Shown one piece after another: positions 58,422 to 64,000 of a stretch of DNA of 64,000 nt. Source of the DNA: Flammeovirga kamogawensis (GTDB lineage: Bacteria > Bacteroidota > Bacteroidia > Cytophagales > Flammeovirgaceae); the NCBI RefSeq assembly GCF_018736065.1, contig NZ_CP076128.1, positions 1,674,001-1,738,000 of the forward strand. The letters are read 5' to 3'. The translations under genes and the position numbers were made by a program. Position 1 is the stretch's first letter. Each line of letters starts with the position of its first letter. The notes under the pieces were generated by a model. The model searched no databases. It worked only from the letters and a program-made list of their open reading frames with translations, and had not been told where the DNA came from.

Positions 58422-59828
58422 TTACATTGAAGCATCTTTATTACCTATTTTAAAGCTATTGATATATTGGATAGGCTCTTTTCCATCAAATAATTTACCA
58501 TCGATAAAATCATTTGTTGGTGCTTTATAACCATCAGTTTCAGGAATGTCAGTTTTAGCTAAATGACCTTCTTCTACTAATAAAGCTGCCGCTTTTTCCC
58601 ATATATCTGGGCGGTAAATATCTTTAATTGTTTCATCGTACCATCCTTTAGATTTAGCTGTTGGAATTTGTCCCCATCTTCTCATTTGTGTTAAGAACCA
58701 AACTCCATCAGAATAGAAAGGATATGTGGCATTATGTCTAAAAAACACATTAAAATCTGGCATTGCACGTTTGTCTCCTTTCTCAAATTCAAAAGTACCC
58801 GTCATTGAGTTTGCAATTACTACAGAATCTGCACCTACATATTCTGGCATAGATAAAATACCAACTGCTTTTGCTCTATTACCTGGCTCGTCTAACCATT
58901 TTCCGGCACGAATTAATGCTTTTGTTACTGCTACCGCTGTATTCGGATATTTCTCAGTAAACTCTTTTGTCATTACAAACACCTTTTCTGGGTTGTTTTT
59001 CCAGATGTCATAGTTTGTTGTTACCGGTACACCAATTCCTTTAAAAACTGCTTGCTGATTCCATGGCTCTCCTACACAATACCCAAAAATTGTCCCTGCC
59101 TCAAGTGTTGCAGGCATTTGTGGTGGAGGTGTAACAGAAAGTAAAACATCTGCATCAATCTGACCTTGAATATTTTCTTTAGTATAATAACCTGGATTAA
59201 CACCTGCTGCAGCTAACCAATAACGTATTTCGTAGTTATGAGTAGATACCGGAAATACCATCCCCATTTTAAATGCTTTTCCTTCACTCTTATATTCATT
59301 AATAACAGGTACTAATGCATCTGCTTTAATTGGGTGAACCGGCTTACCATCTGCTCCTTTTGGCACATTTGGTTTCATCTTACTCCAAACATCATTAGAT
59401 ACAGTAATTCCATTACCATTTAAATCCATAGAGAAAGAAGTTACCAAATCTGCTTGTCTACCAAAACCAGCTCCTGCTGCAATTGGCTGACCTGCCAACA
59501 TATGAGAACCATCTAGTTGACCATCAATTACACGATCTAAAATATTTTTCCAATTTGACTGAGCTTCAACAGAAACAAACAATCCTTCATCTTCAAAATA
59601 GCCTAATTCCTTTGCTATTGCTAAAGGAGCCATATCCGTTAACTTGATAAAACCAAATGTTAACTGTGGCTTTTCTATCTCCAATTGTTTAGTTGATGAT
59701 TCTTTTTCTACTACTACAGTAGTTTGTGTTTCTGATGAAGTTTTTGAACCACTACAGTTAAAAAATAAGCCAATTATTGCCACCCCCACTACTTTAGCAG
59801 TAAGTGATCTAGAGAATAAATTTTTCAT
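58422..59828 (-). CDS. NrtA/CmpA-like nitrate-binding lipoprotein of ABC transporter
   Basis: A 468-residue lipoprotein (lipobox LFFNC, C25). [20 protein letters not shown] opens the periplasmic-binding fold, and [36 protein letters not shown] and [15 protein letters not shown] are blocks shared with cyanobacterial NrtA and CmpA. It should capture nitrate/nitrite (bicarbonate in the CmpA branch) for the permease. The neighbouring NarX-like sensor and Amt gene favour nitrate. Confidence 0.92.
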   Translation of the reverse strand: MKNLFSRSLTAKVVGVAIIGLFFNCSGSKTSSETQTTVVVEKESSTKQLEIEKPQLTFGFIKLTDMAPLAIAKELGYFEDEGLFVSVEAQSNWKNILDRVIDGQLDGSHMLAGQPIAAGAGFGRQADLVTSFSMDLNGNGITVSNDVWSKMKPNVPKGADGKPVHPIKADALVPVINEYKSEGKAFKMGMVFPVSTHNYEIRYWLAAAGVNPGYYTKENIQGQIDADVLLSVTPPPQMPATLEAGTIFGYCVGEPWNQQAVFKGIGVPVTTNYDIWKNNPEKVFVMTKEFTEKYPNTAVAVTKALIRAGKWLDEPGNRAKAVGILSMPEYVGADSVVIANSMTGTFEFEKGDKRAMPDFNVFFRHNATYPFYSDGVWFLTQMRRWGQIPTAKSKGWYDETIKDIYRPDIWEKAAALLVEEGHLAKTDIPETDGYKAPTNDFIDGKLFDGKEPIQYINSFKIGNKDASM

Positions 59829-59849
59829 AAGTTGATTTTTAAAGTTTGA

Positions 59850-61148
59850 TTAGTTTGCTGATTTAGTTTTAAAAAGAGTAGGTTTAAATGTCAGCATTAC
59901 AAATGCCCAATTATTGATTAATCCACTATCACCGCCTTTTAATACTTCCATAGAAGAAGTGGCAAACATTTGAGAATAACCCACCATTAATGTTGCTACA
60001 GGACTTAATTTGTTTACATATACTAAATCGATTTCAGTTCCTAAATTACCATCAACAATTTCCTGTACTCCATCTGAACTAACAGATTTCACTACATCTG
60101 TTGCTGCTAAAAACTGGTGTAATTGAGCTTTTAAAGTTCCTTTACCAATTTTAAACTGAGTATTTAAGTAGATATCTTGTAATCCTACATTATTACCTAT
60201 TGCATCGTTATGTGGGTTACCAACGTAGAAGTAATCCATAAATCCATTAAATTTATGATTAGTACCATATGCAGGAGTAAAGTTTGTTACTTCTCCTGAA
60301 GCAGGATCGCCACCTGATAAGATTTGGTAACCAAGTGTGATTGGAGTTAATTTTGTTTTTGCAGTAAAGTTTAAGTCTAATAAGTAAGCATTCACATCTG
60401 CTGTACCTCTCTGCCCAGTTTGGTAATAGCCTTCACCTGCAACTTTCAGAATACCGAATTTTTTAGAACCTACTAGACCTAATGTTTGTCTTTGGCTTAC
60501 ACTATCGGTAGTTGAACCATATTGATAACTTTCATTAAAAACTAAACCAGAAATGGCTCCACCTTCCCAATCTTTATGTGCCCACAGGTATTGCATTGCT
60601 TTATAGTTATTTGTACCTAAATACACATTACCTTCAACTTTTTTAGGCTCAACACCATTTTGGTTATATGCTAACCCTGCATGAATTTTAAACTTCTTTG
60701 CCTTATCATCAAATATAAATAATGCGGCATCGTGTCTTCTTCCTTGTTGTGCCCATTCTAAACCACCTAGAAAACGTTGGTTATCATAAGAAATAATTTG
60801 ACGACCAACTTTTAAACCAAATTTAGAAGTAAAGTTATACTGTGCCCATGCTTCAGAAATTGTAGTCATTGCAGGGTCTTGCTTATAAATTTGATCTGTT
60901 TCACCCCACATACGAACGTCTTGTAATGATAAACGCATGATTACTTTATCAGAAGAGTAATCAAGATTTAATCTTGAGCGTTGTTCTGTAAAAAATGCAG
61001 GAGTAGAAGAATCTGTTCTTAATTTTTTAAATCCGTTTCTAAATTCAGAACGAGGACGGATTTCTGCAGACATTTTAAAGTCTTGTGCAAATACTTCAAA
61101 GCTTGTTGTTAAAAGTAGAATGAGAGCTGTGTAAATTAATTGTTTCAT
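59850..61148 (-). CDS. Outer-membrane porin, alginate-export-like barrel, of the nitrate operon
   Basis: A 432-residue outer-membrane barrel with a signal peptide ending at VFAQ (residue 22). The segment IRPRSEFRNGF, then FFTEQRSRLNLDYSSDKV, RLSLQDVRMWGE and GLKVGRQIISYDNQRFLGG are typical of the alginate-export (AlgE-like) porin family used by Bacteroidota for anions and small solutes. It is the first gene of the nitrate operon, 21 bp upstream of the binding protein, so it probably admits nitrate to the periplasm. Confidence 0.85.
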   Translation of the reverse strand: MKQLIYTALILLLTTSFEVFAQDFKMSAEIRPRSEFRNGFKKLRTDSSTPAFFTEQRSRLNLDYSSDKVIMRLSLQDVRMWGETDQIYKQDPAMTTISEAWAQYNFTSKFGLKVGRQIISYDNQRFLGGLEWAQQGRRHDAALFIFDDKAKKFKIHAGLAYNQNGVEPKKVEGNVYLGTNNYKAMQYLWAHKDWEGGAISGLVFNESYQYGSTTDSVSQRQTLGLVGSKKFGILKVAGEGYYQTGQRGTADVNAYLLDLNFTAKTKLTPITLGYQILSGGDPASGEVTNFTPAYGTNHKFNGFMDYFYVGNPHNDAIGNNVGLQDIYLNTQFKIGKGTLKAQLHQFLAATDVVKSVSSDGVQEIVDGNLGTEIDLVYVNKLSPVATLMVGYSQMFATSSMEVLKGGDSGLINNWAFVMLTFKPTLFKTKSAN

Positions 61149-61195
61149 TTGCTTAAGTTTTTGATTTAATTAAGTAATTATACTTAGATCATATG

Positions 61196-61222
61196 CAAAC
61201 TTAAGGCGGTTATAGAAAACAA
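61196..61222 (-). promoter_or_regulatory. Putative promoter of the nitrate-transport operon
   Basis: On the minus strand TAAGTTTG (61196-61203) matches TAnnTTTG, with TTG 16 bp further upstream (61220-61222), slightly shorter than the usual spacing. It would give a leader of about 40 nt before the porin ATG. Confidence 0.45.
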
Positions 61223-61348
61223 TATAGGGGAATTATCAGCTAAAAAGATGTTTTTAAAACAATACAAAACCTGCCAAAAAACAGTTAGAGGACTTAAAAA
61301 ATGGCCTCAGATAGTCAAAAACCAATATTACGTATATTTACTTAAGCA

Positions 61349-61388
61349 AAAAGAAGGTAATTACTTACTACTGTAATTACCTTCTTTT
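61349..61388 (-). terminator. Intrinsic terminator after the 120-residue protein gene
   Basis: A perfect 16-bp stem (AAAAGAAGGTAATTAC/GTAATTACCTTCTTTT) with an 8-base loop, starting one base beyond the stop codon. It separates this gene from the nitrate operon. Confidence 0.85.
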
Positions 61389-61389
61389 A

Positions 61390-61752
61390 TTAAATTGTTG
61401 GAGAAAATTTCTCAATTTTATTTTGAGCGTCTCGTTGAGCTTGAATCACCCAACGCTTAAACATTCTCATTTTTCTATCTAATTCTCTAGAATTTGTACC
61501 TACTTGAGCTTTATAGACTACCAATTCATTCAAATTTACATCTTCAATACCAAAATCTTCTCTAAAACGGTTATTGGTCAATAATTCTTTATGTATTCTT
61601 TCCGTTCGTTCTCGACTTAAGTTCACATTATTAGAAAGTGCTTTAAATGCAAAAGTAGCAACTTCAACAACTCCTCTCTTTAATTGTAAACTCCATCTAA
61701 AATCTATTTCTAACGGTATGGTGTCTATTAATTGTGAATTAAAATTATTCAT
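61390..61752 (-). CDS. Hypothetical protein between amt and nitrate operon
   Basis: I do not recognise this 120-residue soluble protein. It has a beta-like start (TIPLEIDFRWSLQL) and a charged helical remainder (LSRERTERIHKELLTNNRF, KMRMFKRWVIQAQRDAQNKI). There is no signal peptide or membrane segment. TAATTTTG on the minus strand at 61807-61814 could be its -7 box. Its place between Amt and nitrate genes suggests, but does not show, a nitrogen-related role. Confidence 0.65.
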   Translation of the reverse strand: MNNFNSQLIDTIPLEIDFRWSLQLKRGVVEVATFAFKALSNNVNLSRERTERIHKELLTNNRFREDFGIEDVNLNELVVYKAQVGTNSRELDRKMRMFKRWVIQAQRDAQNKIEKFSPTI

Positions 61753-61880
61753 TTTGATAGTTGATTTTGTATCTGCGTTATTATATATGGTAATATAAAT
61801 TTACATCAAAATTATTAAGATCAATAATAATTAAAGGATAATAACAGTATTTTTTACACTTATGTAATTTTTTCATAAAA

Positions 61881-61916
61881 AAATGGTTGTTATAACCTAT
61901 CGTATAACAACCATTT
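61881..61916 (-). terminator. Intrinsic terminator after amt
   Basis: A perfect 14-bp stem (AAATGGTTGTTATA/TATAACAACCATTT) with an 8-base loop and a T-run on the minus strand, just beyond the amt stop. Confidence 0.85.
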
Positions 61917-61935
61917 AAGTTTTGAAAGTCAATTA

Positions 61936-63486
61936 TTAAGCAATTGATCTCTCTTCTATATTATTTTTAAGGTATAATGAAATTTGTTTCATTGCTTCTA
62001 CATATTCAATTTTACCTCCTTGATCATCAATAAAAGTTACTCTATCAGTTTCTATCAACTGATTTCTATAAGTTGTATCGAAGTCAACAAAATCTCTAAA
62101 TGATAATAAATTATATCCTTTACCAGATACACGCATAGACACGTACCTTACTTTATGTATAGTTTCTTCATTATAAAATTGCTCTGGCATGTTCCTACCT
62201 AAAAGCATTCCTTTTAATTCTTGTTCAGGAGAAACTCTCAAACCGTATATTGCTTTTATAGCTTTAAACATTACTATAGATACAATTGCTGTAAATACAA
62301 TGCACACTTCAATACCAATTCCTTGAATCAATAATTGCTCCCATCTAGGTAAGAGTAATAATTCTTCTTTTCCAAAAATTGCAACACTAAGGGTACCAAA
62401 TATACCTCCAAATCCATGCACTGGAATTGCACCTACGGGATCGTCTAATTTAAAAACTCGTAAAATTAGATCGTATCCAAGGTTATGGATAATACCTGCG
62501 ATACCGCCAATAATTAAAGCATTTAATGGAGATACAACATTACAACATGCTGTTATGGCTACTAAACCAGTTAATGCTCCACCGGCCATTTTTTCAATCA
62601 CTTCTGAACGATCTTGAAAAAAGTAACAAAAGAAAAATGCAGTTAAACAAGCTCCAGCACCTGCTAGGTTAGTATTTAATATAATACTAAAAACATCCAT
62701 TGAGAAAGATAGTGTGCTCCCTCCATTAAAGCCCCACCAGCCAATCCAAAGTAACATTACTCCTAAAATACTGTATGAATAATCAGAAACTTTTACTGGT
62801 AAAACATTTCCTTTTGCATCAAAACGACCTAATCTTGGGCCAACCATTATCATACCTACAATACCCACTGTTGCACCTACTGTGTGTACAACCGTTGAGC
62901 CTGCAAAATCCATAAAACCCATATCAGCCAACCACGCTCCATTATCAGGGTAATAAAGATTACCCCAAGCCCAGTGCCCAAAAATTGGGTAAATAATAAT
63001 GGCTGTAACCATAGAACCAATAAAGTAAGGTACTAAGCCAGTTCTTCCAGACATTGCTCCAGAAACTATAGTAAGTGCTGTTCCTGCAAATACTAATTGA
63101 AATAAGAAAAATACTACCCCAGGAATACCTAGTGTACCATGTTCAAAATTGTTCCCTAAAAATAGGTCTGTGTCTATTCCAATAACTCCATAGTAAGATG
63201 TACCGAACATTAGTCCAAATCCTACTAAAAAGAAGCCGACAATACCAGCTACGAGGTCTAATAAGTTTTTGCTACCTACACTTGCTCGATGCTCTTTCTT
63301 AACCAATCCTGTTTCTAACGTTTTAAAGCCTGCTTGCATAAAAAAAACCAATACAGCAGATAATAATACCCACAATGTATCCATATTTATGTAAGAAGAT
63401 GGCACTTCAGTCAGTTGTTCCTCAGTAGCAATTGAACACAATGGTGCCATGAGGAAGATAGTAATTAAGGTGAAAAATTTAGTCAT
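61936..63486 (-). CDS. amt: Ammonium transporter (Amt/MEP/Rh family) with C-terminal extension
   Basis: A 516-residue inner-membrane ammonium channel with a signal-like first segment and about 11 helices. Conserved blocks include the Asp and first pore histidine in FMDFAGSTVVHTVGA, the second pore histidine in IPVHGFGGIFG, and DPVGAIPVHG. The usual C-terminal region (YGLRVSPEQELKG) is followed by about 80 extra residues (from NEETIHKVRYVSMRVSG to the end) that are soluble and not part of standard Amt proteins. No GlnB/GlnK gene adjoins it, so this tail might provide regulation. Confidence 0.93.
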   Translation of the reverse strand: MTKFFTLITIFLMAPLCSIATEEQLTEVPSSYINMDTLWVLLSAVLVFFMQAGFKTLETGLVKKEHRASVGSKNLLDLVAGIVGFFLVGFGLMFGTSYYGVIGIDTDLFLGNNFEHGTLGIPGVVFFLFQLVFAGTALTIVSGAMSGRTGLVPYFIGSMVTAIIIYPIFGHWAWGNLYYPDNGAWLADMGFMDFAGSTVVHTVGATVGIVGMIMVGPRLGRFDAKGNVLPVKVSDYSYSILGVMLLWIGWWGFNGGSTLSFSMDVFSIILNTNLAGAGACLTAFFFCYFFQDRSEVIEKMAGGALTGLVAITACCNVVSPLNALIIGGIAGIIHNLGYDLILRVFKLDDPVGAIPVHGFGGIFGTLSVAIFGKEELLLLPRWEQLLIQGIGIEVCIVFTAIVSIVMFKAIKAIYGLRVSPEQELKGMLLGRNMPEQFYNEETIHKVRYVSMRVSGKGYNLLSFRDFVDFDTTYRNQLIETDRVTFIDDQGGKIEYVEAMKQISLYLKNNIEERSIA

Positions 63487-63642
63487 TAGTTTGTTTTAAA
63501 TAGATGATAGTAGAAAAGTAATTTCGATGCACACGCTTACAATCGACACACAAATAAAGTAATTATACGTAAATAAAATAAGTAATCTATCGTATTAAAT
63601 CAAGCTATTATTTATAACTCACTAATTTTCAGCAACAAAAAA

Positions 63643-63672
63643 AATCACGTAATAATTAATTACTACGTGATT
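63643..63672 (-). terminator. Intrinsic terminator after the saccharopine-dehydrogenase-like gene
   Basis: Stem AATCACGTA/TACGTGATT with a 12-base loop followed by a long T-run on the minus strand, about 30 bp beyond the stop codon. Confidence 0.75.
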
Positions 63673-63704
63673 CATCTTATAAATTTAGAAATAATTACTT
63701 ACAA

Positions 63705-64000
63705 TTATTCTTTACCATCTACGTAACCTTGTAAATAGCTAAACTTATCTGTCAATTTTTTATTCTCTGTAATTGTTGCTCCACTTACTACCCCTTTGTT
63801 AGTTACAAAAAGATCTTCTAAAACATTATCAATCATCTGACGTCCAAAAGATTCCGATGCATCTCTTGGTAATTCATTTGGTAAATTATCAACTGCCATT
63901 ACTGTAATGTTTTTATCATTAGATAATGCTTTCTCTACTTTACCTGTAACTGGGTTATAATCATAAAGTGGATCTGCAATTGTAGATGGTTGTAAAGTAG
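63705..64000 (-). CDS. Saccharopine dehydrogenase / lysine-oxoglutarate reductase-like protein, 5' part outside window
   Basis: The last ~98 codons of a gene that begins beyond the window. Reading continues in frame past the internal ATG at 63899: STIADPLYDYNPVTGKVEKA, then ITVMAVDNLPNELPRDASES and FGRQMIDNVLEDL. The phrase VDNLPxELPRDAS and the preceding STIxDPxYDYNP block are characteristic of the alanine-dehydrogenase/LOR-type N-terminal enzyme of lysine metabolism. The end at GYVDGKE fits the family's C-terminus. It presumably works in lysine synthesis or breakdown with NAD(P). Confidence 0.8.
   Translation of the reverse strand, partial: TLQPSTIADPLYDYNPVTGKVEKALSNDKNITVMAVDNLPNELPRDASESFGRQMIDNVLEDLFVTNKGVVSGATITENKKLTDKFSYLQGYVDGKE

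Noticed and set aside
63705-63899. A complete 64-residue protein starting at 63899
   Set aside because: The reading frame stays open to the window edge and the upstream residues match the saccharopine-dehydrogenase/LOR family, so this is the end of a larger gene.

Overview
The window is AT-rich DNA from a member of the Bacteroidota. Evidence includes two SusC/SusD outer-membrane uptake pairs, a hybrid two-component regulator, five proteins with type IX secretion (T9SS) C-terminal sorting domains, Bacteroidota -7 promoter boxes (TAnnTTTG) and a lack of strong Shine-Dalgarno sites. The chitinase, esterase and nitrate/ammonium genes fit a marine polysaccharide degrader of the Cytophagales (Flammeovirga-like). 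That placement is inference. I saw no rRNA, tRNA, CRISPR array, prophage or intact insertion sequence.

Layout. 1-7 kb: the start of a 2-Cys peroxiredoxin, an acetyltransferase, and a SusC-SusD-SusE-like cassette with no enzymes or regulator beside it. 7.4-19.7 kb: mostly housekeeping and redox genes (DsbA-like/SDR pair, a large T9SS protein, LD-carboxypeptidase, thyA, a DUF1835 protein, a Crp-type regulator with a flavodoxin-fold oxidoreductase, a DUF4267 membrane protein, a DTW protein), plus a PAS/DHp protein without a kinase domain. 19.7-42 kb: a polysaccharide utilization locus (PUL) with a surface glycan-binding lipoprotein, SusC, SusD, a GH2, a GH30, two CE2-like SGNH esterases, a CE7 esterase, a second alpha/beta esterase and possibly a porin. 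It is divergent from a 1314-residue hybrid regulator. The enzyme set suggests a heavily O-acetylated beta-linked (probably galactose-containing) glycan. 42-44.6 kb: a DUF1707 protein, a 24-residue membrane microprotein with its own promoter and terminator, and an aldo/keto reductase. 44.7-53.6 kb: two tandem paralogous T9SS repeat proteins, a GH18-GH19 chitinase and a membrane-anchored IS1595-type zinc-ribbon protein. 53.7-64 kb: nitrogen acquisition, with a porin, NrtA-like binding protein, permease, two ATPases and a NarX-like sensor fused to a PP2C phosphatase, then a small unknown protein, an Amt ammonium transporter and the end of a saccharopine-dehydrogenase-like gene.

Most notable points: (1) the PUL regulator has lost its phospho-acceptor histidine (N819) and kinase motifs but keeps its receiver aspartate; (2) the GH18 domain of the chitinase has DGIDINWV instead of DGxDxDxE, while the fused GH19 domain keeps both glutamates; (3) a NarX-type P-box is joined to a SpoIIE-type phosphatase at the end of a nitrate-transport operon; (4) an unannotated hydrophobic microprotein; (5) a 22-bp sequence repeated exactly beside a Crp-type gene; (6) a domesticated transposase zinc ribbon on a membrane anchor. 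All domain assignments come from reading motifs by eye; no searches were run.
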